Of a stretch of DNA of 64,000 nt, positions 1 through 7,741 are shown piece by piece. A model generated the notes under the pieces. It searched no databases and was not told the origin of the DNA. It was given only the letters and a program-made list of their open reading frames with translations. Both the position numbers and the translations under genes were made by a program. Every line of letters begins with the position of its first letter. The stretch's first letter is position 1. The stretch is from Pseudooceanicola aestuarii. Its GTDB lineage: Bacteria; Pseudomonadota; Alphaproteobacteria; Rhodobacterales; Rhodobacteraceae. Location of the stretch: assembly GCF_010614805.1 (NCBI RefSeq), contig NZ_JAAFZC010000001.1, positions 1,528,001 through 1,592,000 of the forward strand, read 5' to 3'.

Positions 1-1
1 C

Positions 2-706
2 GGCGGGCTGATGAGCGTGATGCGCGGCGGCCGGGTGTTCGAGAAGGTCGGCGTGAACATCTCCACCGTTCACGGAGTACTGGGCGATCGGGCACAGGCG
101 GCGATGGCGGCGCGCAAGGGGTTGCCCGGCATGGCGGAGGATCCGCGGTTCTGGGCCTCGGGAATTTCACTGGTGGCGCATATGCAGAACCCCCATGCAC
201 CGGCGGTGCACATGAACACCCGGATGTTCTGGACCCCGCATGGCTGGTGGTTCGGTGGCGGGTCCGACCTGAACCCTTGTATCGAATATCCCGAGGACAC
301 GGCCCATTTCCATGCCGTGCAGAAAACCCATTGCGACCGTCACGACGCGGAATTCTATCCCCGGTTCAAGGCCTGGGCGGACGAGTATTTCTATATCCCG
401 CATCGCAAACGTGCGCGTGGCGTCGGCGGGATTTTCCTGGATGACCATTGCAGCGGCGACTGGGTGCGGGACTTTGCCTTCATCCGCGACGTCGGCGCGG
501 CTTTTCTTCCGGCCTACCTGCCCCTGGTGGAGGCCCGGCGCGCGCAGGAATTCGGTTCTGCGGAGAAGGAGGCCCAGCTGATTCATCGCGGGCTCTATGC
601 GGAATACAACCTGGTCTATGACCGGGGGACGAAATTCGGGCTGGAGACCGGCCATGATCCCGATGCCGTATTGATGAGCCTGCCGCCCCTGGCCAAGTGG
701 GCCTGA
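2..706 (+). CDS. hemF: Aerobic coproporphyrinogen III oxidase, 5' end missing
   Basis: Oxygen-dependent coproporphyrinogen-III oxidase converts coproporphyrinogen III to protoporphyrinogen IX by two oxidative decarboxylations in heme and bacteriochlorophyll synthesis. The frame is open from base 2, so about 65 N-terminal residues lie outside the window; 234 residues of a roughly 300-residue family are visible. Family hallmarks are the HMNTRMFW stretch, the GGGSDLNP motif, the FYPRFKAWADEYFYIPHR segment and the C-terminal NLVYDRGTKFGLETG block. It converges on the stress sensor kinase gene with a 55 bp spacer. hemE and hemC lie about 6 kb away, so heme genes are dispersed here. Confidence 0.95.
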   Translation, partial: GGLMSVMRGGRVFEKVGVNISTVHGVLGDRAQAAMAARKGLPGMAEDPRFWASGISLVAHMQNPHAPAVHMNTRMFWTPHGWWFGGGSDLNPCIEYPEDTAHFHAVQKTHCDRHDAEFYPRFKAWADEYFYIPHRKRARGVGGIFLDDHCSGDWVRDFAFIRDVGAAFLPAYLPLVEARRAQEFGSAEKEAQLIHRGLYAEYNLVYDRGTKFGLETGHDPDAVLMSLPPLAKWA

Positions 707-761
707 TCCGGCACTGCCCCGCCCGACGCCACCGTCTTGCGGCGCGGGGGGGCGGTCAGCG

Positions 762-2483
762 TCAGGGGTTGTCGTTCTCGGCCGAGCCGGGGATCGAGAC
801 GGCGATCCGCATGGTGTAGGTCTCCTCGTCCTCCGTCACCTCGGGCGTGGTGGCAAGTTGGGAGGCGAAGGCCAGGATCAATTGCGACCCGAGGCCGGAT
901 TCTTCCCGGTCCCAATCCTTTTGAAGGCGCGTGCCCTTGGAATTGGCGATGGAGAACACGAACCGCCGGGGCCCGTCGCGCAGCAGTTCGACGCGGATCC
1001 AGGGCTTGCCGGTTTCCGGTTGACCCAGGTATTTCGCCGCGTTGGTCGCGGCCTCCGTCGCCAGAAGGGACAGCGGCACGGCCTGGTCGGGGGCCAGAAC
1101 GGCCTCCTCCAGAGTGACATGGACATCGGCGGCATCGTCCAACCCGACAGAGCCGCGCAGCGTATGGTTCACGATATCCTCCAGCAACGCATCGGCGCGC
1201 AGGCTGGACAGCCGAGAGGTCTGGTAGAGATTCGAATGCACTGTCGCCAAGCCCAGAATGCGGTCCTGCACGCGGCGCAGCGTCAGCTTTGTCTCCTGGG
1301 CGGAGGCCTTGCGCATCTCCATGTTCATGATGGAGGCGATCAGCTGGAGATTGTTCTTCACTCGGTGGTGGACTTCCTTCAGCAGCACGTTCTTTTCATG
1401 CAGGTTGTTTTCCAGCTCGGCCGTGTCGCGCGTGATCCGCTCGACCATGTGGTTGAACGTCTCCTCCATCTGGCGCAGCTCCGAGGGCATCCCGCGCAGC
1501 GTGGTGGTGCCGGCTTCGAGCAGTTCGCCCTCGCGTCCGAAATAGCGCATCTTGTCCCGCAGAATGCGGACATAGCGGATGACCAGCCGGTGCACCGCGA
1601 AATAGGAGACGATCAGGCTGATCGCCCACATCAGAACCGGAAAGGCGAGGGCAGAGCGGTTCATCAGGCCGGTTTCGGCATGGACGTCGCGCAGATCCCA
1701 GACCACGACGCCAAAGACGATGCCGGGGATCAGCGGCACGATGGTATAAAGTCGTTCATCACCCGCGCGGTCATCGGCGGCAAAGGCGGTGGCGCGGCGG
1801 TAGTGATAGGTGGACAGGTCACGATAGGCGGGCAGGAAATCGCTGGCCTCCGGGTTCGGGCTGGCGGTCATCAGCGTCTCGCCCTGGGAATTGATCAGCA
1901 CCATTTCCAGCGGCTTCTGCTCTGTCTCCGTATCGATGTCGAAGCGCACGTTTTCGGTGGGCAGGGACAGGCTGACGTGGCCGATCAGCTCGTTCGCGTC
2001 GAACACCGGTTGCGAGATCAGGATCACGGTACTCCCCGAAAGCCGGCCGGTGTCGATGCGGGCGATGCGCGGGGCGGGACGGTCGCGCATCGTCTGGTAG
2101 GTCACGGAGTTGGACAGATCCACGACCTGGTTGCGTGAATTGCAGCTGGATTGCCCCTCGGCATCGACAAAGGTGGCGATGGTGAAATTCGGATGTGCCC
2201 GCACAAAGCCCGACATCAGCGCCGAACACCCCTCAAGGTCATCGAGCATGGGCACGAGGGCCCCGGCCAGGACGCGGGCGGCGGCGAACCCTTCGTGGGT
2301 CAGGTCGCCCTGCGGCTCCATCAGGGCGCGGGTCACGCCGACAAGGGCCGTGCGGGCAAGTTCATCCGCCTGGGTGACCACGCTGCGGGTTTGCATGATC
2401 GCGATCAACCCCACGGGCAGCAACGCCACCGTGAGCATCGCCACGACCCGCGTCCCGAGCCGGTCCAGCACACCGATTCGCAC
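762..2483 (-). CDS. Membrane sensor histidine kinase (HisKA_2 type) of the general stress response
   Basis: A 573-residue sensor kinase starting at GTG. A membrane helix near residues 12-32, an extracytoplasmic sensor region to about residue 280 and a second helix near 283-300 are followed by a HAMP-like linker. The kinase core is the HisKA_2 type: the phospho-acceptor His sits near residue 371 in EVHHRVKNNLQL, with an HATPase domain to the C terminus (conserved Asn in ATEAATNAAKY). Kinases of this class phosphorylate PhyR in alphaproteobacteria. It lies 17 bp after ecfG on the same strand, so it is probably cotranscribed with nepR-ecfG and supplies the signal input. The stimulus cannot be read from sequence. 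Confidence 0.9.
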   Translation of the reverse strand: MRIGVLDRLGTRVVAMLTVALLPVGLIAIMQTRSVVTQADELARTALVGVTRALMEPQGDLTHEGFAAARVLAGALVPMLDDLEGCSALMSGFVRAHPNFTIATFVDAEGQSSCNSRNQVVDLSNSVTYQTMRDRPAPRIARIDTGRLSGSTVILISQPVFDANELIGHVSLSLPTENVRFDIDTETEQKPLEMVLINSQGETLMTASPNPEASDFLPAYRDLSTYHYRRATAFAADDRAGDERLYTIVPLIPGIVFGVVVWDLRDVHAETGLMNRSALAFPVLMWAISLIVSYFAVHRLVIRYVRILRDKMRYFGREGELLEAGTTTLRGMPSELRQMEETFNHMVERITRDTAELENNLHEKNVLLKEVHHRVKNNLQLIASIMNMEMRKASAQETKLTLRRVQDRILGLATVHSNLYQTSRLSSLRADALLEDIVNHTLRGSVGLDDAADVHVTLEEAVLAPDQAVPLSLLATEAATNAAKYLGQPETGKPWIRVELLRDGPRRFVFSIANSKGTRLQKDWDREESGLGSQLILAFASQLATTPEVTEDEETYTMRIAVSIPGSAENDNP

Positions 2484-2500
2484 TTTTTATTCGTCTCCGT

Positions 2501-3058
2501 TCAGCCAGCTGACCTGGCGTTCGAGGCAAGTACTGCCATCGTGGACTGGTCCGTCAGTTCCATCGACTCGTTGTCGTCGAGTTTGAGCAGTTCGGCAAGT
2601 TTCGCGCGGCCCCGGTTGGCCCGCGACTTGATGGTGCCGACCGCACAGCCACAGGTTTCGGCGGCTTCCTCGTAGGAAAAGCCGGATGCGCCGACAAGGA
2701 TCAGCGCTTCGCGCTGTTCGTCAGGCAGCTGGGCAAAGGCGACCTCGAAATCCTTCATCGCCAGGCGGCCGTCGTGATCGGGCTTGGTCGCGAGGGTGGA
2801 GGCGAAGACACCATCGACATCAGCTACCTCGCGGGAGGCCTTGCGGCGCCCGGAATAGAAGGTGTTGCGCAGGATGGTGAACAACCAGGCCCGCAGGTTG
2901 GTGCCCTGCTGGAACTTGTCGAATTTCGACCAGGCCTTGACGATGGTATCCTGCACCAGGTCATCCGCCTGGGCCGAGTTGCGGGCAAGGCTCATGGCAA
3001 AGGCCCTGAGGGCGGGAAGGTGTTCGACAATCTCGTCGCGCGGATCGGGGGTGCTCAT
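2501..3058 (-). CDS. ecfG: ECF sigma factor EcfG (general stress sigma factor)
   Basis: A 185-residue ECF sigma factor that directs RNA polymerase to GGAAC/CGTT promoters under general stress. Region 2 lies near residues 12-75 (DLVQDTIVKAW) and region 4 near 110-165, with a helix-turn-helix around SYEEAAETCGCAVGTIKSRANR. The ATG overlaps the nepR stop codon (ATGA), so translation is coupled to that of its anti-sigma factor. Identification as EcfG rather than another ECF group rests on the nepR and phyR neighbours and on several matching promoters nearby. In the EcfG partner-switch model, NepR holds it inactive until phosphorylated PhyR binds NepR. Confidence 0.96.
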   Translation of the reverse strand: MSTPDPRDEIVEHLPALRAFAMSLARNSAQADDLVQDTIVKAWSKFDKFQQGTNLRAWLFTILRNTFYSGRRKASREVADVDGVFASTLATKPDHDGRLAMKDFEVAFAQLPDEQREALILVGASGFSYEEAAETCGCAVGTIKSRANRGRAKLAELLKLDDNESMELTDQSTMAVLASNARSAG

Positions 3059-3216
3059 TCAGAGGGTGCTCCCGTGCCGGAGTCGCGGTCCTTCAACTGC
3101 TTCAGGAGATCCTTGAACCGGTCGGGCAGGTCTTCTTCTGCCTTGCTCTGGAACACTCGCTTGAGGTTCTCGTCAATTTGCCGATGTACGTTGTTCTTTT
3201 CGCTGTCATGCGCCAT
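3055..3216 (-). CDS. nepR: Anti-sigma factor NepR
   Basis: A 53-residue protein (starts MAHDSEKNNVHRQIDENLKR, ends SGTGAPSE) directly upstream of ecfG with a 4 bp ATGA overlap. It matches the NepR family: a short helix containing QIDENLKRVF, then the conserved DLPDRFKDLLKQLK segment. NepR binds EcfG and is titrated by phosphorylated PhyR. Size, motif and position all fit. The start at 3216 has a GAAGAG ribosome-binding stretch about 11 nt upstream and lies about 40 nt after the predicted EcfG-dependent transcription start. Confidence 0.95.
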   Translation of the reverse strand: MAHDSEKNNVHRQIDENLKRVFQSKAEEDLPDRFKDLLKQLKDRDSGTGAPSE

Positions 3217-3256
3217 GTTTTGCTGAACTCTTCACTGACCCGGTGTCATTTTTTTC

Positions 3257-3282
3257 GGAACTAAACGCGGGGGGGCGGCGTT
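3257..3282 (+). promoter_or_regulatory. EcfG-type promoter of phyR
   Basis: GGAAC (3257-3261), a 17 nt spacer and CGTT (3279-3282) form a perfect EcfG promoter on the plus strand. It overlaps the divergent nepR promoter almost completely. Start of transcription is expected near 3289, about 32 nt before phyR. Confidence 0.85.
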
Positions 3283-3289
3283 CGGTTCC
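3264..3289 (-). promoter_or_regulatory. EcfG-type promoter of nepR-ecfG-kinase
   Basis: Read on the minus strand, GGAAC (3289-3285) is followed after 17 nt by CGTT (3267-3264), a perfect match to the EcfG consensus. Transcription should begin near 3257, about 40 nt before the nepR start, so the operon would be autoregulated. Confidence 0.85.
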
Positions 3290-3320
3290 CAATGAAAGTG
3301 AAAAAATAGGGGTGAATTAG

Positions 3321-4130
3321 GTGATGGACACCGTTTCCGACGATCTCGCGACACGTGTCGCAATGGAGCTTCCTTACCTTCGTCGGTATGCGCGGGCCCT
3401 GACTGGCAGCCAGACTTCGGGCGACAACTACGCCGCCGCGACACTGGAAGCCCTGTTGGAGGATCCGGCAATCATGGACCAGGCGCGATCGACCAAGGTG
3501 TCGCTGTTCGGCGCCTTCCACGCGATCTGGGTGACGTCCGGCACGCCGGTCGACGAGGGAGAGACCGGGCTGCGCGCCAAGGCGCTGGCGCATCTGAGCA
3601 AGCTGACGACCAACACGCGCGAGGCGCTCCTGTTGCGCAGCATCGAGGAATTTTCCTTCGACGACATCGCGGAGATCATGCAAACCAGCCCGGCCGAGGC
3701 GCAGGAACTTGTGGCCATCGCGCAGCGCGAACTGGCCGACAGCGTCACCGGCAAGATCATGATCATCGAGGACGAAGCGATCATCGCCATGGATCTGCAA
3801 AGCATCGTCGCCGATATGGGCCATGCGGTCACCGGCGTCGCGCGGACGCGGGACGAGGCGGTGAAGCTGGGGATGGCTGAGCGGCCGGACCTGATTTTTG
3901 CCGACATCCAGTTGGCCGACAATTCGTCGGGCATCGACGCCGTGAACGACTTGATGCGCGAATTGGGCGATCTGCCGGTGATCTTCATCACCGCTTTCCC
4001 CGAACGGCTTCTGACAGGGGAAAAGCCGGAACCGGCCTTCCTGATCACCAAGCCCTACACGGAGGAGCAGGTGCGGCTGGCGGCCTCGCAGGCGATGTTC
4101 TTCTCCTCGACGGAGACGCTGCACAGCTGA
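3321..4130 (+). CDS. phyR: Anti-anti-sigma response regulator PhyR
   Basis: A 269-residue protein with an N-terminal sigma-factor-like domain (about residues 1-130, ECF region 2 and 4 mimic including EALLLRSIEEFSFDDIAEIMQ) and a C-terminal receiver domain (about 147-260). The receiver shows the acidic pair in MIIEDEA, the phospho-acceptor Asp195 in FADIQL, the Thr of FITAFPE and the Lys of ITKPY. On phosphorylation PhyR binds NepR and frees EcfG. The start may be GTG at 3321 or ATG at 3324; AGGGG at 3308-3312 fits either. Divergent from nepR-ecfG. Confidence 0.96.
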   Translation: MMDTVSDDLATRVAMELPYLRRYARALTGSQTSGDNYAAATLEALLEDPAIMDQARSTKVSLFGAFHAIWVTSGTPVDEGETGLRAKALAHLSKLTTNTREALLLRSIEEFSFDDIAEIMQTSPAEAQELVAIAQRELADSVTGKIMIIEDEAIIAMDLQSIVADMGHAVTGVARTRDEAVKLGMAERPDLIFADIQLADNSSGIDAVNDLMRELGDLPVIFITAFPERLLTGEKPEPAFLITKPYTEEQVRLAASQAMFFSSTETLHS

Positions 4131-4151
4131 TCGCACCTGACGCGCGGAACA

Positions 4152-4188
4152 AAGAAGGCGGCCGGAGGTATCCGGCCGCCTTCTTCTT
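4152..4188. terminator. Bidirectional intrinsic terminator between phyR and the DUF1328 gene
   Basis: Perfect 15 bp inverted repeat, AAGAAGGCGGCCGGA (4152-4166) and its complement at 4171-4185, around a GGTA loop. A-rich and T-rich flanks allow it to act for both convergent genes. Confidence 0.85.
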
Positions 4189-4210
4189 GGGGTGCGTGTC
4201 GTGTCCGCGT

Positions 4211-4381
4211 TCAAGGTGCGCGCCCGCGGACGGCCCGTGCGACCATGGCGATGACGAACAGCACGAGGAAGACGAAAAACAGGATCTGCGCGATCCCGGC
4301 TGATGCGCTGGCAATGCCACCAAAGCCGAAGACTGCGGCGACGACGGCAACCAGCAGGAAGATAAGTGCCCAATACAGCAT
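4211..4381 (-). CDS. DUF1328 (YtjA-type) small membrane protein
   Basis: A 56-residue protein starting [20 protein letters not shown], with two hydrophobic helices separated by [12 protein letters not shown] and a basic tail (ARAVRGRAP). Length and motif fit the DUF1328 family of small inner-membrane proteins. An in-frame ATG exists at 4402, but 4381 has AAGGA at the right distance and matches family length. A perfect EcfG promoter lies about 50 bp upstream, so it is probably a stress-induced gene. The molecular function of the family is unknown. Confidence 0.85.
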   Translation of the reverse strand: MLYWALIFLLVAVVAAVFGFGGIASASAGIAQILFFVFLVLFVIAMVARAVRGRAP

Positions 4382-4432
4382 TGGAGTTCCTTTCAGGTTC
4401 ATGTTTGCGGGTGTTCCGCGATCTGGCTGTCC

Positions 4433-4458
4433 AACGCGTCAAGGCCCGGCGCGGTTCC
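4433..4458 (-). promoter_or_regulatory. EcfG-type promoter of the DUF1328 gene
   Basis: On the minus strand GGAAC (4458-4454), 17 nt, then CGTT (4436-4433). A perfect consensus match in the correct position and orientation, leaving a leader of about 45 nt before the ATG at 4381. Confidence 0.75.
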
Positions 4459-4506
4459 CGTGGCGACAGCGTCGGCGGGGCGGGCGAACTTTTCGCGTGA
4501 ACGCGC

Positions 4507-4531
4507 GGAACCGGATTGGATGTGGTGCGTT
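4507..4531 (+). promoter_or_regulatory. EcfG-type promoter firing into a non-coding stretch
   Basis: GGAAC (4507-4511), 16 nt, CGTT (4528-4531): a perfect EcfG consensus on the plus strand. No convincing coding gene begins before 5010, so its product is either a small RNA or an unusually long leader. Confidence 0.7.
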
Positions 4532-4537
4532 TGATGG

Positions 4538-4640
4538 GCAGGACACAGCTCAGTCGTGTCCGACACCTATTGATTGGCGGGGCCCCTTTTCCCCCGCTTA
4601 CCCCGATGACCCCGCCAATCAACTCCTCCCCTTTTTCTCC
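4538..4640 (+). ncRNA. Candidate EcfG-dependent small RNA
   Basis: Predicted from structure, not homology. Just after the expected start site a hairpin forms from GGACAC (4541-4546) and GTGTCC (4556-4561) around a 9 nt loop. It is followed by a perfect 13 bp stem, TTGATTGGCGGGG (4570-4582) with its complement at 4610-4622, enclosing a C-rich 27 nt loop. Immediately 3' is CTCCTCCCC (4623-4631) and a TTTTT run (4632-4636). CUCCUCCC-type motifs occur in alphaproteobacterial stress sRNAs that pair with Shine-Dalgarno sequences. The 3' end is uncertain because the T run is 9 nt from the stem. Confidence 0.5.
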
Positions 4641-4947
4641 TGCATTTCCGGCCTTCCGGTGGGCCCCGCGGTGGCCGCAGCGCGCGCTGCAGGCTTTGGC
4701 GTTCCGCGTGCGATCGGGACTGTCGTGACGTGCAGGACAAGGCGTATACCGGGGCGTTTCCCACCCGTATCACGGTTTCGCGACCATCGCCGGGAACCTA
4801 ATTCCCCGGCGGGTGTTCTGTTCTCAAGGCGCGACGAGGCCGGCCACGGCACCGCGTCAGGGAGAAGCCGCCACAAGGTCCGAAGTAGCGGACCGGCGAC
4901 TTCGGGTCCGGTGAACGGACATCCCTGTCGGGTATGGCCGGGCTATT
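4641..4947. other. Non-coding spacer with small hairpins
   Basis: No credible gene. It contains an imperfect hairpin at about 4789-4810 (one bulged base) and two adjacent short hairpins with the same stem sequence: GGTCCG/CGGACC at 4877-4894 and GTCCG/CGGAC at 4906-4920. Open frames here have atypical composition and no ribosome-binding site. Confidence 0.5.
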
Positions 4948-4972
4948 GGGACAGGGTCCTCGGCGTTGCGTT
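4948..4972 (+). promoter_or_regulatory. Near-consensus EcfG promoter of the PLDc_N gene
   Basis: GGGAC (4948-4952), 16 nt, CGTT (4969-4972): one mismatch in the -35 element. It would start transcription near 4979, about 30 nt before the ATG at 5010. Weaker evidence than the perfect promoters nearby. Confidence 0.45.
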
Positions 4973-5009
4973 GATACAAGCGCCCCTCGGGCCTGAAAGG
5001 AGAAACATC

Positions 5010-5195
5010 ATGTTGGAAGGCATTTTCGGCCTCATCATCCTGGTCCTCGATATCTGGGCCATCGTCTCGATCCTCGGTTCCGCCGCTTCGGTCGGGAAAA
5101 AGGTTCTTTGGACCCTTCTGGTCCTTGTCCTGCCGGTGATCGGTTTCATCATCTGGTACGTCGCGGGGCCGCGATCCTCCGCCGCGCGGGTCTGA
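5010..5195 (+). CDS. Small PLDc_N-domain membrane protein
   Basis: A 61-residue protein, MLEGIFGLIILVLDIWAIVS at its start, with two membrane helices and the VGKKVLWTLLVLVLPVIGFI and WYVAGPR motifs typical of the PLDc_N (phospholipase D nuclease N-terminal) family of short membrane proteins. No catalytic domain follows, so it is not itself a phospholipase. AAGGAG (about 4997-5002) lies 7 nt before the ATG. The near-consensus EcfG promoter upstream and the neighbouring DUF1328 gene suggest a membrane role under stress; the function is unknown. Confidence 0.8.
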   Translation: MLEGIFGLIILVLDIWAIVSILGSAASVGKKVLWTLLVLVLPVIGFIIWYVAGPRSSAARV

Positions 5196-5278
5196 TCCCT
5201 GCCATCGCCGGTGATCGGGCTGCCACGGCCCGATCCGCTCCGCGTCGATGCAGACAAATTTCCCGAAACGAATTGCCG

Positions 5279-5304
5279 GGCGCGCAGAGCACTGCGCGCC
5301 TTTT
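5279..5304 (+). terminator. Intrinsic terminator after the PLDc_N gene
   Basis: Perfect 9 bp stem GGCGCGCAG (5279-5287) and CTGCGCGCC (5292-5300), loop AGCA, followed by TTTT. It lies 84 nt after the stop codon. Confidence 0.7.
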
Positions 5305-5521
5305 GGCGTTCGCGGTGCCGGGATCCGTCCCGCGTTGCCCACCGGTTGTTGCGCCCCCTGTTGCCCCCGCACCACCCTTTGCCGCCGATCCGTGCCGGAT
5401 GGCGGGCCGGGGCTGGAATGCCGCGCAGATCGCCCCATCCTGTGCCCCGCAGCACCGCCCGCGCCTCGCGTACAACAGGGTAGGCGGGTGCGCCTGACAT
5501 GAACAAGGGAACCCCCGCGCC
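5305..5521. other. Spacer before the YihY gene
   Basis: No gene and no perfect EcfG promoter seen. The only functional element recognised is AAGGGA about 8 nt before the ATG at 5522. Confidence 0.4.
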
Positions 5522-6472
5522 ATGCGCCGATTTCTGACCCTGCCGCGCGCCGTGATCGCGCAAATCACTGACACCAACATGGCCCTGGTGGCCGCAGGGG
5601 TGGCATTCTACGGCATGTTGGCGCTGTTTCCCGGTCTGGCCGCGACTATCGCATTGTGGGGGCTGATCTCGGATCCCGCGGTCCTGGTGGAGCAGATCGA
5701 GTTGCTGCACGCCATCGTCCCGGAGGAAGTCTTTGGCCTGGTCGAGAAACAGATCACGAACCTGACCCAGACCAGTGGCGACCGGCTGGGCTGGGCCGGG
5801 CTGCTCTCCTTGCTGGTGGCGATCTGGTCCTCGCGGTCGGGCGTGGCCTCGTTGATCCTGGGGTTGAACATGATCCACGGGCGACGCAACCGGGGCAGCA
5901 TCCGGCACTACCTGACGGCGCTGGCGCTGACCGTGTCTCTGTTGGGGGTGGCGCTGGTGGCGTTAACCTCGGTGGTGATCGCGCCGATCGTGCTGTCCTT
6001 CGTTCCGCTGGGGCCGCTGGCGGCGCTGCTGGTCGAGCTGATCCGCTGGGTCGCGGCGATCGGCGTGCTGCTGGTCGGGCTGGCGCTGATCTACCGCTAT
6101 GGCCCCAACAACCGGGGCGAACGGCTGCGCTGGGTGACGCCGGGCGCGGTGCTGGCGGTCCTGGTCTGGGCCGTCGCGTCCTATGGCTTCTCGCTCTATA
6201 TTTCGAATTTCGGCCGCTATAATGAGGTCTATGGCTCTATCGGGGCGGCGGTGGCGATGCTGATCTGGCTATATATCAGCGCCTTCCTGATCCTGCTGGG
6301 CGCATCGTTGAATGTACAGATCAAGCGCCAGACAAACGGCAGCCCCACCGCCGGCAGGGCCGAGGGCGACGACACGGCCATGGAGGCCGAAGCCCAAGGC
6401 CGCAGCCCTCCTGACACCGCGGGGGCGCAGGGCCGGCAGGCGGATGATCACCGCGACCCGACGCGGGCCTGA
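5522..6472 (+). CDS. YihY/BrkB-family inner-membrane protein
   Basis: A 316-residue polytopic membrane protein of the YihY (formerly RNase BN, virulence factor BrkB) family. About six hydrophobic segments are visible, with family motifs AAGVAFYGMLALFPGLAATIA near residue 20-40, WAGLLSLLVAIWSSR and the C-terminal YGSIGAAVAMLIWLYISAFL block near residue 236. A hydrophilic tail of about 50 residues rich in Ala, Gln and Asp follows. Members are putative transporters of unknown substrate; the RNase BN name is a historical error. It sits next to the stress-response cluster but has no clear EcfG promoter. Converges on hemE. Confidence 0.85.
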   Translation: MRRFLTLPRAVIAQITDTNMALVAAGVAFYGMLALFPGLAATIALWGLISDPAVLVEQIELLHAIVPEEVFGLVEKQITNLTQTSGDRLGWAGLLSLLVAIWSSRSGVASLILGLNMIHGRRNRGSIRHYLTALALTVSLLGVALVALTSVVIAPIVLSFVPLGPLAALLVELIRWVAAIGVLLVGLALIYRYGPNNRGERLRWVTPGAVLAVLVWAVASYGFSLYISNFGRYNEVYGSIGAAVAMLIWLYISAFLILLGASLNVQIKRQTNGSPTAGRAEGDDTAMEAEAQGRSPPDTAGAQGRQADDHRDPTRA

Positions 6473-6537
6473 TCCTCGCAGGGCGGGGTCTCAGGGGCCG
6501 ACGCACCGCAGGATGTCGCCCCGGTGGTTGGGGGCGC

Positions 6538-7611
6538 TCAGGCGCTGCGCACCGTCTCCACCATCAGGCGGACGTTGTCGGGATCGGCATCCGGCGTGAT
6601 GCCATGGCCCAGGTTGAAGATATGCGGCCCGCCCCGGAACGCCTCAACGATGGCGCGGGTCTCAGACACCAGCGCCTCGCCTCCCGTGACCATGTGCCGG
6701 GAGGCCAGATTGCCCTGCACGCAGCCATCCACCTGCACGTTGGCCGCCGCCCAATCCGGCGTCACGCTGTCATCCAGCGCCACGCAATCAGCGCCGGTGG
6801 CGGCGTGGAACCCGCGATACTTGTCGCCGGCCTGACGGGGAAAGGCGATGACCGGGACATCGCCATGCCGGGCCTTCAGCTCGGCAATGATCCGTTTGGC
6901 CGGGGCGGTGGCATAGGCGTCGAACTCCGCCGCAGAAAGGGAGCCGGCCCAGCTGTCGAACAGTTTCACCGCCTCGGCGCCCGCCGTGATCTGGGCGGAC
7001 AGGTATTCGATCGTCGCATCGGTGATCCGGTTCAGCAGCGCCTCGAACAGGGGACGGTTCGCGGCCTTCAGCGCATGGGCCGGCCCCTGGTCCGGGGTGC
7101 CGCGCCCGGCGATCATGTAGGTCGCCACCGTCCAGGGCGCCCCGGCAAAGCCGATCAATGTCGTCTCGGCGGGCAATTCGCGCGTCAGGATGCGCAGTGT
7201 CTCGTAGACGGGCGAAAGGGTCTCATGCACATCGGCGGCCGGTTTCAGCGCGTCGAACTCCGCCTGGGCGGTGATCGTCGACAGGCGTGGACCCTCGCCG
7301 GTGACGAACCACAGGTCGGCGCCCAGGGCCTGCGGCACCAACAGGATGTCGGCGAACAGAATCGCCCCGTCAAAGCCGAAGCGGCGGATCGGTTGCAATG
7401 TGACCTCGGCGGCCAGGTCCGGGGTGTAGCACAGCGACAGGAAGTCGCCCGCCTGCGCCCGCGTTGCCTTGTATTCCGGCAGGTAGCGCCCGGCCTGCCG
7501 CATCATCCAGACCGGCGGCGTGGGCAGGGCCTCGCCGCGCAGGGCGCGCAGGAGGGTCTTGTCGGCGCGGTTGCCGCTGCGGGGGGGCGTGGCGGTGGTG
7601 GTCTCGGTCAT
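6538..7611 (-). CDS. hemE: Uroporphyrinogen decarboxylase
   Basis: A 357-residue enzyme that decarboxylates the four acetate side chains of uroporphyrinogen III to coproporphyrinogen III. The diagnostic N-terminal motif [16 protein letters not shown] is present (Arg and Gln binding substrate), as are [17 protein letters not shown], the [13 protein letters not shown] block and the C-terminal [13 protein letters not shown] motif. The ATG at 7611 follows GGAACTCCG and gives normal family length; an open frame continues upstream without homology. Divergent from hemC across a 130 bp spacer. Confidence 0.96.
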   Translation of the reverse strand: MTETTTATPPRSGNRADKTLLRALRGEALPTPPVWMMRQAGRYLPEYKATRAQAGDFLSLCYTPDLAAEVTLQPIRRFGFDGAILFADILLVPQALGADLWFVTGEGPRLSTITAQAEFDALKPAADVHETLSPVYETLRILTRELPAETTLIGFAGAPWTVATYMIAGRGTPDQGPAHALKAANRPLFEALLNRITDATIEYLSAQITAGAEAVKLFDSWAGSLSAAEFDAYATAPAKRIIAELKARHGDVPVIAFPRQAGDKYRGFHAATGADCVALDDSVTPDWAAANVQVDGCVQGNLASRHMVTGGEALVSETRAIVEAFRGGPHIFNLGHGITPDADPDNVRLMVETVRSA

Positions 7612-7741
7612 CGGAGTTCCGTCCTCGGGGATTGGGGCGGGGGAAGGGGTGGCAAGCGTTGTCGGCGTGGTCGCCCGCAGGCGACAAAGTGTCAAGCGAT
7701 GCGCGCTTGTCAGGGCGATTTGCCGCGAGTATGGCGGGGCC

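Noticed and set aside
4516..4728. Open frame of 70 codons
   Set aside because: Starts inside the promoter, lacks a ribosome-binding site, is Pro/Arg rich and covers the stem-loops of the RNA candidate.
4793..4817. GGAAC-N16-TGTT, possible EcfG promoter
   Set aside because: The -10 has a mismatch at the first base, the -35 lies in an imperfect hairpin, and better promoters lie on both sides.
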